A DNA stretch of 64,000 bases from Anaerolineales bacterium (lineage in GTDB: Bacteria > Chloroflexota > Anaerolineae > 4572-78 > J111): positions 1,116,001 to 1,180,000 of the forward strand of contig JABTUK010000003.1 of NCBI GenBank assembly GCA_015075405.1. The letters run 5' to 3'. The position numbers and the translations under genes are program-made. The stretch's first letter is position 1, and each line of letters begins with the position of its first letter. The notes under the pieces were generated by a model. It had not been told where the DNA came from and did no database searches. It worked only from the letters and a program-made list of their open reading frames with translations. Below are positions 8,183 to 16,300 of the stretch, in pieces.

Positions 8183-9627
8183 ACCACTACCGGCAGGAAG
8201 ACCGTAAAACCGTTAGGCCCCTCCTGAGGATTCCGAGTGGTGAATTCATATGCGCCGATGTCGAAGCCGTTGCCCTGGGGTCGCGCCCGGCCATCCAGGT
8301 CCTCGCCAATCCCCTTGTCGGTGGCCTTGTCAATGGCCGGCGAGCCGGGCAGCAGGTGGAGATCACCCGTGGCCGGGCTGACAAAAAGCGGGTCGGCGAT
8401 GAAGCTGAGCGGGTCGGCAAAATTGCCCTGGAAGTTGACCCGGTTGTTGAAGAAGAGGTTGGTTTTGAGGGCCAGTTGAAGATTGCCCGTATTTTTCAGC
8501 GCCACATCATGCCCCACGAAGATATTGTTAAAGATGAAGGCCGGCAACGCAGTGGCCTGATCGGATTTATCTTCACGCAGCGTCACCCCGGTGGAGTTAC
8601 CCGCCGGCGATTGGCTGCCCACAAAGGTGTTGTAGTGAAGGCTAAAGGACTTTTCTCTAAGGCCGATGACATTGCCAACCACCCGTACATACAGGTGCGT
8701 CGTGTCCGGGGCGCTTTGATTGACCCACAGGTTGTTGTAGATGTGTACATGGCCCACGGCCGGCAGGCGGTTGGGGCGAGGGTCCTCAATGTAGGCCCCC
8801 CCGCCGGCATTGAAGGCTTGATTCTCAAAGAACTTGTTACGGGTCAAAAACGCATCCTGGGTTAGAATATCAATACGCACCGCCCCCCCGTTGCTGACCA
8901 GGGCCTTATTTCGGCGGAATTCATTATGGTCAACCGTGACCTCCCCACTCAGGCTTAACGCGCCCCCGGAAGCGGCTCGATTGTTGATAAAGCTCGCATT
9001 AGAAATAGCAGCGGCCCCCACTACGGTAATAGCCCCTCCGCTGCCTTGATCAACCTGGTTATTTTCAAAAAGTCCCCCGTTCACCGTGAGCCGGCCGGGC
9101 GCGGCATAGATGGCCCCGCCGTGGATACCGGCCACGTTATTTTTAAAGGTCACATTTTCCAGGGTCAGGCTGGCATCATTCAGGCGAATCGCGCCTCCGT
9201 GGCCCGAGGCGTGTTCCAGGCCGTTTTCAAAGGTCACGTTAGTGATGGTGACCGCTACTCCGGGCTGGATGAGCAATATCCGGTACGGGGGCGCTGCCGG
9301 CGGGCGCTGGAGGGTGGCCCCATTCCCAATCAGGGTCATACTTCTGACAATATAAGGCAGGATGGTACTGCCATCGGCCGGGGTGTTAATGAACTGGCTA
9401 TCAAGCCGGTAAATACAGCCGGGGCTTAATTGTATCTCAGCAGTAACACCGGGCAGGTTGGCCGTATTGATGGCCTTCCGCAAAGCGGCCGGGTCGCCGA
9501 CACCGTTTGGGCCGCATGCCAAATCAATACGCAAGTTAGCAGCTTGGGCCGACGAGAGCATCGTCCAGCCGATTCCCAGCAGACAAAACAGCAAGAACAA
9601 GGTTTTGAAAATCATTTGTGTTTTCAT
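8176..9627 (-). CDS. Secreted right-handed beta-helix protein, FLPVVVK tail
   Basis: The chosen ATG at 9627 gives 483 aa and has AAAGGAG upstream; the frame stays open for 90 codons further 5', but that stretch is repeat DNA. Signal peptide residues 1-29 (FKTLFLLFCLLGIGW...SSAQAA). The next segment has CGPNGVGDPAALRKAINTAN (CSLREAI-like start of many beta-helix proteins), followed by parallel beta-helix coils (ENVTFKNN, GGLFENNQ, ASFINNRAASGGA). A choice-of-anchor-Q-like element follows: SPAIDKATDKG, DLDGRARPQGNGFDIGAYEF. The protein ends in NGFTVFLPVVVK. Likely a surface or extracellular protein; no catalytic residues are recognised. It lies between two related secreted proteins in the same orientation. 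Confidence 0.85.
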   Translation of the reverse strand: MKTQMIFKTLFLLFCLLGIGWTMLSSAQAANLRIDLACGPNGVGDPAALRKAINTANLPGVTAEIQLSPGCIYRLDSQFINTPADGSTILPYIVRSMTLIGNGATLQRPPAAPPYRILLIQPGVAVTITNVTFENGLEHASGHGGAIRLNDASLTLENVTFKNNVAGIHGGAIYAAPGRLTVNGGLFENNQVDQGSGGAITVVGAAAISNASFINNRAASGGALSLSGEVTVDHNEFRRNKALVSNGGAVRIDILTQDAFLTRNKFFENQAFNAGGGAYIEDPRPNRLPAVGHVHIYNNLWVNQSAPDTTHLYVRVVGNVIGLREKSFSLHYNTFVGSQSPAGNSTGVTLREDKSDQATALPAFIFNNIFVGHDVALKNTGNLQLALKTNLFFNNRVNFQGNFADPLSFIADPLFVSPATGDLHLLPGSPAIDKATDKGIGEDLDGRARPQGNGFDIGAYEFTTRNPQEGPNGFTVFLPVVVK

Positions 9628-9654
9628 TGGTTTATTTCTCCTTTGTAAATAGAC

Positions 9655-9900
9655 CGCCGACGGCTGAGAGCGCTTCGCCTCCCCTTGGGGGACCGCCGAC
9701 CGCCGCAAGACATTTTCCACCTTGTTCCCAATCTGAGATTGGGAACACATTTGCTGGCACGCCAAGCGTCGTTTGCCCCTTATCGGAAACAGAGTTTCCG
9801 AGGCAAAAGCGTACCCAAACTGAGTTTGGGTACGAGGTAAACTCATCTTATTTTTTGTGTATCTGTGTCCATCTATGTTCATCTGTGGACCTTCCAACCT
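9655..9900. repeat. Palindromic and tandem repeats between beta-helix genes
   Basis: No gene. Two perfect 23-bp palindromes: 9724-9746 (arm GTTCCCAATCT) and 9811-9833 (arm GTACCCAAACT), with a third, CGGAAAC-AGA-GTTTCCG, at 9784-9800. A tract of ATCTGTGTCCATCTATG-like units and CCTTCAACC units follows to 9910. The palindromes share the layout arm-CTGAG-arm, so they are probably copies of one element. Confidence 0.7.
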
Positions 9901-9916
9901 TCAACCTTCAACTTCC

Positions 9917-11716
9917 TCACTTGACCACCAGCGGCAGAAAGACCGAGAAGCCGCCGGGGTTAGGGTTAGGATTGGGCGGCGTGCTGCCGAACTCGTAGGC
10001 CCCGATGTCGAAACCTGGCCCTTGAGGCCGCACTGCGCCTTCGAGATCAACGGTGATGCCGATATTCGTCCCGGCGTCCCTGGCCGGGGAGTTGGCGCTG
10101 AGGTGAAAGTCGCCCTGCGCCGGGGCCACAAAGCGAGGATCGGCGGTCAGGTCGGCCGGGCCGGCGGCGACCCCGGCATAGTTGAGCAGATTGTCGAAAT
10201 AGAGGTTGTGATCCGAGGTCACGACCGCCTTATTGCCCGCGCCCAAGCCGATGGCGTGCCGGATGATGATATTGTTCCGCAGGTTGGCCGTGCCGATGAC
10301 GATCTGGATGGCACTGCCGTTGCTGCGGCTGCCCTGGGCAATGGTATTGTGGTGGATCTCGGATAGCCCTCCGTTGTGGTTGGGGAGTTGGGGAACCTCA
10401 ATACCGATGTCAATAGCCGGGCCGGAGGGGGCCTCGTTGCCAACCAGTAGGTTGTTGACGATCAGGCTCGCGCCGCCGCCGGGAAACTGAAGGATGGTCA
10501 AGGCCCCACCGCGTTCATCCGCGTGATTTCGGACGAACAGGTTGTTGCGGACCGTGGCGTTATCTCCCACAAATAGACCGCCGCCAAAATTGAAGCCATT
10601 GCCTTCTTCGGCCAGCGCCCGGTTGCCGTCAAAAACGTTGTTCAGCGCCGCACCCGAATGGATGTGTGCGCCCCCGCCCCGGGCAGCCCGGTTATTGATG
10701 AAGCGATTGTTCTCCAGCCTGACAGGCTGTAGGCTGAATATCCCACCGCCTTTATTTCGTTCGAATAAACTGCCGGTAATGAGGCTATTTCCGCCCTCAC
10801 CAATATAAATTCCGCCGCCATCGGAAGCTGTGTTACCGACAAATTCGCTCTCAGCCACAGATGACGCGCCTCCGCTAAAGAGGCCTCCTCCACTACCGAT
10901 ATCAGATGTTGTAGTATTGGTATAAAAGCGGTTATGGCTGATCGTCGTCTTGCCGCCGGCATACACCCCGGCCCCCAAAATGGGGGCTTTGTTATAGAAA
11001 AAGTCGCTGTTGGTCACGGTCAGATCACCCTCGACTCTGACCCCTCCGCCGGATCCATTATTATCAGGGAAATTGCCGGCGGTATTGCTGAAAAACCGGC
11101 TGCTGGACAGGGTCAGATTGCCCGCGACATACAGCCCGCCGCCACCGGTGTTGGTAAAGCGTATTTCATTTTCAGAAAAGGTGGCTGCGGATACCACCGC
11201 ATCGCCGGCCACATAGATACCCCCGCCGGAACATTCGCCGCAGTTACCGATATCGATCAAATTATGGGTGACTGTAATCCCTGTGGCGACCAAACTACCT
11301 CCAACAGAAATACCCGCACCCCTTGAGGAACGCACATGGCCGTTACGCAGGGTCACATTGCGCAGCGTCAGGTTGGCTTCACTCGCCAGCAGGCGAAACT
11401 GGCGGGTGGTTGCCGTGGAGCGTTCGATGATGGCCTCGTTCCCCTCAATGATCAGGTCATCGGTGATGATGGGCAGGGCATTGACCAAGGTGAAGGTACA
11501 GCCCTCAGCCAGGATAAGCTTGTCCTGGCCGGGATGGTTATTGGCGCTGCTGATAGCGGAGCTAAGGGATGTGACGCGGAATATACCGCAGGGTACCTCA
11601 ATTTCTGCGTCATTGGCATAGGCCGGGCCGGTCAGCCAGCCGCCCAGGAGCAGGACCAGGCCAGCCAGCAGCCCAGCCACACTTTTGAAGATGATGATTG
11701 ATTGGGTTGATTTCAT
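9917..11716 (-). CDS. Secreted right-handed beta-helix protein, FLPLVVK tail
   Basis: A 599-aa paralogue-type neighbour of the previous gene. Signal peptide about residues 1-34 (VAGLLAGLVLLLGGWLTGPAYA), then CGIFRVTSLSSAISSANN (start of the helix), and many Asn/Gly-rich coils of about 22-24 residues (SRFFSNTAGN, SDFFYNKAP, SEFVGNTASDGGGIYIG, NRFINNRAARGGGAH). Choice-of-anchor-Q-like element near the end (SPARDAGTNIG...DLEGAVRPQGPGFDIGAYEF), Pro/Asn spacer (PPNPNPNPGG), and final FSVFLPLVVK. Probably exported to the cell surface. The leader AAGAGGAACCCAATG resembles that of the delta-60 gene. Confidence 0.85.
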   Translation of the reverse strand: MKSTQSIIIFKSVAGLLAGLVLLLGGWLTGPAYANDAEIEVPCGIFRVTSLSSAISSANNHPGQDKLILAEGCTFTLVNALPIITDDLIIEGNEAIIERSTATTRQFRLLASEANLTLRNVTLRNGHVRSSRGAGISVGGSLVATGITVTHNLIDIGNCGECSGGGIYVAGDAVVSAATFSENEIRFTNTGGGGLYVAGNLTLSSSRFFSNTAGNFPDNNGSGGGVRVEGDLTVTNSDFFYNKAPILGAGVYAGGKTTISHNRFYTNTTTSDIGSGGGLFSGGASSVAESEFVGNTASDGGGIYIGEGGNSLITGSLFERNKGGGIFSLQPVRLENNRFINNRAARGGGAHIHSGAALNNVFDGNRALAEEGNGFNFGGGLFVGDNATVRNNLFVRNHADERGGALTILQFPGGGASLIVNNLLVGNEAPSGPAIDIGIEVPQLPNHNGGLSEIHHNTIAQGSRSNGSAIQIVIGTANLRNNIIIRHAIGLGAGNKAVVTSDHNLYFDNLLNYAGVAAGPADLTADPRFVAPAQGDFHLSANSPARDAGTNIGITVDLEGAVRPQGPGFDIGAYEFGSTPPNPNPNPGGFSVFLPLVVK

Positions 11717-11734
11717 TGGGTTCCTCTTAAGTAA

Positions 11735-11812
11735 AGTAATCTGTGATCAGTAATCAGTAGCCAGTGATCGGTAAGAGACTGAAGACTGATAACTGGTTAC
11801 TGGTTACTAGGT
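11735..11812. repeat. CAGTAATCAGTAGCC-type inverted repeat
   Basis: GTGATCAGTAATCAGTAGCCAG units face GATAACTGGTTACTGGTTAC units, again a hairpin of degenerate short repeats. It lies between the LuxR-type gene and the beta-helix gene. Confidence 0.6.
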
Positions 11813-12043
11813 TAGGCTCAGCCAGCCCCGGCGCAGAGCCAGCAGCACCGCGCCCAGACGGGTCTGCACCTCTAGCTTCTCGAAGATATGTTGCAAATGA
11901 ACCTTGACCGTGTTCTGGCTGATGACCAGCCGGCGGGCAATTTGGGCGTTGCTGTAATCCTCGGCCAGCAGCGACAGGATTTCCCATTCGCGGCTGGAGA
12001 GGGGTGTGTTTTGATAGGTTTCAAGAGCGATTTGTAGTTGCAT
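11807..12043 (-). CDS. Small LuxR-type HTH regulator
   Basis: A 78-aa protein that is essentially a bare GerE/LuxR DNA-binding domain. LSSREWEILSLLAEDYSNAQIARRL followed by VISQNTVKVHLQHIFEKLEVQTR is the classical four-helix HTH with the TVKVH recognition helix. There is no receiver or ligand-binding domain, so activity may depend on a partner. A strong AGGAGG box precedes the ATG. It is the last gene of a minus-strand group (cNMP-fold protein and two small paralogues) lying next to the secreted-protein genes, which it may control; that link is inference. Confidence 0.85.
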   Translation of the reverse strand: MQLQIALETYQNTPLSSREWEILSLLAEDYSNAQIARRLVISQNTVKVHLQHIFEKLEVQTRLGAVLLALRRGWLSLT

Positions 12044-12049
12044 CGGTAT

Positions 12050-12130
12050 CCTCCTAAAAAATAGGAACTGAGGGAACTTATTGGACCTCGTAGGAACTAC
12101 CTGAGTTCCCTTGAGTTCCTACGAGTTTCC
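12050..12130. repeat. GGAACTGAGGGAACT inverted repeat
   Basis: AGGAACTGAGGGAACT and GAGTTCCCTTGAGTTCCTACGAG arms. The right arm enters the cNMP-fold gene and supplies its stop codon (CTCGTAGGAA on the minus strand). Confidence 0.65.
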
Positions 12131-12649
12131 ACGATTTTCATTCCGAACCACCGGGAAAAGCTCGGCCTGCTCCCTGGGCCGTTTGGACTGGCGGGCGGCC
12201 CGGCTGGCCAGAAGAGAGGCTGGCCAGCGGATGGCGGGCCGGAGCCGGGGCAGCCCCATCATTATCTGGACAATCCGCACTACGGCCTCCGGTGAAAGTT
12301 GAACCAGAGCGGCCAGCATAACCTCATTGATAGCCACCAACCGGCAGTCGGTGTGGGCTATAGCGATTAACCCGGCAGCGGCGGGTAAAGTGGTCTCAAC
12401 CAGGTAGTGGCCCGGCCCCATCATCTCGATGAGGCGCTCATTTTGAAAAATAGCCACTTCGCCTTCGACGATGACGTAGATCAGCCGGCCGGGTTGTTTG
12501 GGGTTGAAGATGGGTTGGCTTCTGAAGAAAAATTCATAGCCTTTCGTTTGTTGAGTCACCTGGTTGGCTAAACGGATTTTTTCAGCCTCTCGCAAGCGCT
12601 CCTGTTGGCTGGCCTTAGCCAGGTTGTATATGAGGTTGGTATTTAACAT
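12119..12649 (-). CDS. Cyclic-nucleotide-binding-fold protein without HTH
   Basis: A 176-aa protein whose central part resembles a cNMP-binding jelly roll: RLIYVIVEGEVAIFQNERLIEMMGPGHYLVETTLPAAAGLIAIAHTDCRLVAINEVML (about residues 55-110). The canonical phosphate-binding cassette (FGE...R.A) is not obvious, so binding of cAMP/cGMP is doubtful, and no DNA-binding domain follows as in Crp/Fnr. Its final residues (RGNS) and stop are made by a short-tandem-repeat sequence. It has AAAGGGG before the ATG. Its place in a regulatory gene cluster suggests a sensor or adaptor role, which is inference. Confidence 0.6.
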   Translation of the reverse strand: MLNTNLIYNLAKASQQERLREAEKIRLANQVTQQTKGYEFFFRSQPIFNPKQPGRLIYVIVEGEVAIFQNERLIEMMGPGHYLVETTLPAAAGLIAIAHTDCRLVAINEVMLAALVQLSPEAVVRIVQIMMGLPRLRPAIRWPASLLASRAARQSKRPREQAELFPVVRNENRGNS

Positions 12650-12659
12650 TGTGGTCCCC

Positions 12660-12730
12660 TTTCATTCGTCGGAAGTAGGTATCTCTCTTCTACCCCCTAC
12701 TTCTTACTCCTTACTACCTACTCCTTGCTT
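12660..12730. repeat. CTACTTCTTACTCC-type short repeat tract
   Basis: GGAAGTAGGTATC on the left and CTACCCCCTACTTCTTACTCCTTACTACC on the right; same family as the 8.1-kb hairpin. It encodes the last residues (GVGSKE) and stop region of the 69-aa gene. Confidence 0.55.
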
Positions 12731-12913
12731 TTCCCCCATCAACTCATCCTGCAAGGCGATGACCAGTTCCGTCAGATTGGCAAAGCCGCGCCGCTGGCCG
12801 GTGCGGGGGTCTTGCAGGCTAAAGCGCCAGAGGATCACTTCGCCGTTGGCGTCGGTCTCGGCCCAACAGCGGAGCAGATAGCAATGATAGCACGGTTGGT
12901 TGGGTTGGTTCAT
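12704..12913 (-). CDS. Small CW/WRFSL-motif protein, copy 2
   Basis: A 69-aa protein of unknown function. Its pattern LLRCWAE...ILWRFSLQDPRTGQRRGFANLTELVIALQDEL matches the upstream gene's LHCWQE...PVWRFSLEDPHSRQQQEFPNLRELIIALNTAL, so the two are paralogues. Its N-terminal CYHCYLLRC has three cysteines that could bind metal. Its start codon overlaps the upstream stop by 4 nt (ATGA), so translation is probably coupled. It is adjacent to and divergent from the AfsR-like regulator. No known family is recognised. Confidence 0.7.
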   Translation of the reverse strand: MNQPNQPCYHCYLLRCWAETDANGEVILWRFSLQDPRTGQRRGFANLTELVIALQDELMGEKQGVGSKE

Positions 12914-13182
12914 AGGTCGCTCCTGGGCTTGATCATTCCCTCTGGCGTTTGATCCGTTGAGGCCGTAGAGCGGCGGGCCGCTGCCGGGCGCTGGTAACGG
13001 CTCTCAATCAGGGCCGTATTGAGGGCAATGATCAACTCGCGCAAATTTGGAAACTCTTGCTGCTGACGGCTGTGGGGGTCTTCCAAGCTAAACCGCCACA
13101 CGGGGTTGGGTAACAAGCCGCCGCTCTCCTGCCAGCAGTGTAACCAGTAGGATTGGTAAAGCTCTCGCCTGGGTTGGGTCAT
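12910..13182 (-). CDS. Small CW/WRFSL-motif protein, copy 1
   Basis: The ATG at 13182 is preferred because GGGAG lies about 8 nt upstream; it gives 90 aa. The shared core SYWLHCWQE, WRFSLEDP, F.NLRELIIAL is followed by a basic tail (RYQRPAAARRS). Paralogue of the gene immediately downstream, with ATGA overlap. Function unknown. Its divergent placement beside a large AfsR-type regulator suggests that it may be a target or modulator of that regulator; this is inference only. Confidence 0.7.
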   Translation of the reverse strand: MTQPRRELYQSYWLHCWQESGGLLPNPVWRFSLEDPHSRQQQEFPNLRELIIALNTALIESRYQRPAAARRSTASTDQTPEGMIKPRSDL

Positions 13183-13329
13183 CGGTTTTGTCTCCCTTCT
13201 GTTTATTTCAAAGGCTGAAGGTTGGCGCAAACTACCTTCATCCATCAAGCTGTGTTATACTGTCATCCTACCAAATCAGTGCGAGGAAAATGCGAGGAGC
13301 GAGCGACTTAAACCCAGGAAGGATCAGGC

Positions 13330-16300
13330 ATGGGGGGATTGCAGCTCAATCTGTTTGGCAAACCGGAAGTTATCCTCAACGGCGCGCCGGTGACGGCCTT
13401 TGAAAGCGCCAAGTCGCCGGCTTTGCTGGCCTATCTGGCCGTGACCGGCCAGGCCCACAGCCGGGATACCCTGGCCACGCTGCTGTGGGGCGATCTGCCC
13501 GAAGCGACGGCCAAGCGCAACCTGACTAAAGCCCTGACCAATTTACGCCAACTGCTCGAACCATACCTATTGATCGAGCGGCATAGTATCGCTTTCAACC
13601 ACCAGGCCCATGCTACCGTGGATGCAGTCATCTTTCAGGCAGCGGTTGAGAGCAGCGCAATGCTGGAGCCCGACACCCCGGAGCGGGGTTTGGCCCCCTT
13701 GCGCCAGGCGGTCAGTCTCTATCGCGGCGATTTTCTGGAAGGCTTCTACGTAAAAAATGCCCTGGAGTTTGAAGAGTGGGCCTTGGGGCAGCGGGAATAT
13801 CTGCGGGAGCTGATGCTGCAAGCCTTGCAGCGTTTAACCGAGCAGAGCGCCCGGTTGGAGGCCGACCCGGCTGCGGCGTTGGAGTATTGCCGGCGTTGGC
13901 TGGGGCTGGAACCGTGGCAGGAGGCCGCCCACCGCCAAATGATGCTGCTTTTGGCTCGCAGCGGGCAGCGGGATGCAGCCCTGGCCCAATATGAAACCTG
14001 CCGCCAGGTTTTAGCCGAGGAGTTTGGGGTTGAGCCGACGGCGGAGACGGTCGCCCTGTATGAACGGATTAAAGCCAGTGGCACACTCCCGCCGCACAAT
14101 CTGCCGCCCCCGCCCAATGCTTTTGTCGGCCGCGAGGCTGAATTGGAGCAAATTGCTCGCCATCTAGCCGACCCCACCTGCCGGCTGGTCACAATTCTTG
14201 GAACGGGCGGCATCGGCAAAACCCGGCTGGCTTTGGAAGCAGCGCGGCGTTATCTTCAGCCGGAGAGAATGTGGCTGGAGCCAAATGTGGATGACGGGGT
14301 GTACATAGTGTCACTGGCCTCTATCACGGCAGGCCAAGACCTGTCAGGCGTGGCGCAAAACCTAACCGGCCTGTCTAACCAGCTCACCGCTGCCGTTGCT
14401 GAGGCTATCGGCTTTTCCTTTCGTGGGGCAAACGATCTCAAAGGGCAGCTTCTCACCTATTTACGCTCCAAAGCAGTGCTGTTGGTGTTGGATAACTTTG
14501 AACACCTGATAGCCTCCCCTCTTTCTTCCCTCTCACGAGAAGGGCAAGAGGATGGGCTGGCCCTGCTGGCCGGCATTTTGCAGCAAGCGCCCCAGGTTAA
14601 GTTACTGGTGACCTCCCGCGAGCGGCTCAATCTGCAAGAGGAGTATGTGCTGGAGGTGGCGGGGCTAACCTATCCAATGGATGATTGGAAGGCCGGTGAC
14701 ATCGCGCAAACTGCCACCCTTCCAGCCCGCCAATCCTTCGACCCTTCCTTCGTCAGGGCAGGCTTCGCTCAGGACAAGCCTGCCAATTTTAGCGCCATTG
14801 CCCTCTTCATCCAACGCGCCCAACAAACCCTGACCGGCTTGACCCTATCCGACGCAGACCTGCCCTATGTGGTGCGGATTTGTCAACTGGTGGAGGGGAT
14901 GCCGCTGGGCCTGGAACTGGCGGCCAGTTGGCTGCGGCTGCTGTCGTGCGCCGAAATTGTGGCTGAAATCGAGCGCAGCCTGGATTTTCTGACCACAACG
15001 ATACAAAATGTGCCGCCCCGTCACCGCAGCCTGCGGGCAGTGTTTGAACATTCCTGGGAACTGCTTGCGGGGGAGGAGCAGCGTGTTTTCTGCCAGTTGG
15101 CCGTCTTTCGAGGCGGTTTTGGGCGGGAGGCTGCAACGCAGGTAACCGGCGGGGCGCTATCGCTTCTGGCGCGGCTGGCCGACAAATCATTTATTCGACG
15201 GACGGCGAATGGGCGTTACGAACTGCACGAACTGATGCGCCAATATGCTCACGAAAAGTTGTGGCTCGCCAGTGATGACATCGCCAAGGCAACGAAGCAA
15301 AGAGGCCTCAAAATCGGGCTGGCCCAGCTGGCCTGGCAGCGGCACAGCAGCTACTATTTGAACTTTGTCAGCCGGCGGGAAGCATTATTAAGAGGCAGTA
15401 CCCCTCGGCAGGCCATCAGCCAGTTGCGACTTGAAATAGACAACATTCGTCAGGCCTGGCAGTGGGCAATGACTGAAGGAAAGGTTGAGGAACTGGGGCT
15501 TGCCAGCGGTGGATTATCACGCTTTTATGATCTGACCGGTTTGTTTGTCGAGGGCGAGAGCGTATTTGGTCAAACTGTGGCTTACCTGCAAAACTATTTT
15601 TTGATAGCAGACGACGAACCCAACCAGGCAGTTCAGACGGTTATAGTCAAGCTCCAGGTAGAGCAGGTGCGCCTGCTCATCCGGCGCGGCTTGCCGGAGC
15701 AAGCCGTTAGAATTATACCCCAAACCGTTGAATTGGCGCACCAGATCCAAGATGCTCGTTTGGAGGCCACCGCCTATTTACAATGGGGTGAGGCCCTTTT
15801 TTTTCACGGCGAAGCCAAAACCACAGAACTGCGGGTCGAGCAGGCGTTAAGATTGGCCCGGTCGGTTGGGCTGCCTGATATCGAGGCTGAAGCCCTGCGA
15901 TATTTGGGTATTGCCGTGAAGGAGCAGGGGGAGTACGCTAAGGCATTGAGCCTGTATGAACAAGCGCTGGCTTGTTTTCGCCGGCTTGGCGACCGGCGCG
16001 GCGAGAGTTTGGTCTATAACAATCTCGGCATTCTGGCTCGGTCTCAAGGTTTTTTCCCCGAAGCCCGCAGTCAATATGAGCAAGCCTTAAAGGGTTTTTA
16101 TGAAATTGGTGATTCGTGGGGCAAGGGTGTTGTCTTGAACAACCTGGGCTATATGCTGTCTGATCAGGGTCTTTATTCTCAAGCTCAAACCATCTATCGT
16201 CAAGGGTTACAACTGTGCCGTGAAATTAAGGATCGCTGGGGTGAGAGTTACTTTCTTGACAACCTGGGCAATGCGCTGCGGGCCACAGGAGATTATGGTG

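Noticed and set aside
9628..9897. Extended N-terminus of the first beta-helix protein (start at 9897)
   Set aside because: The extra 90 codons run through palindromes and repeats, and the ATG at 9627 has an AAAGGAG box and a signal peptide directly after it.
8176..11716. FLPVVVK tails as LPxTG-type sortase signals for the sortase at 0.9 kb
   Set aside because: No hydrophobic helix and basic tail follow the motif, and there is no Thr-Gly. A different role is proposed instead.
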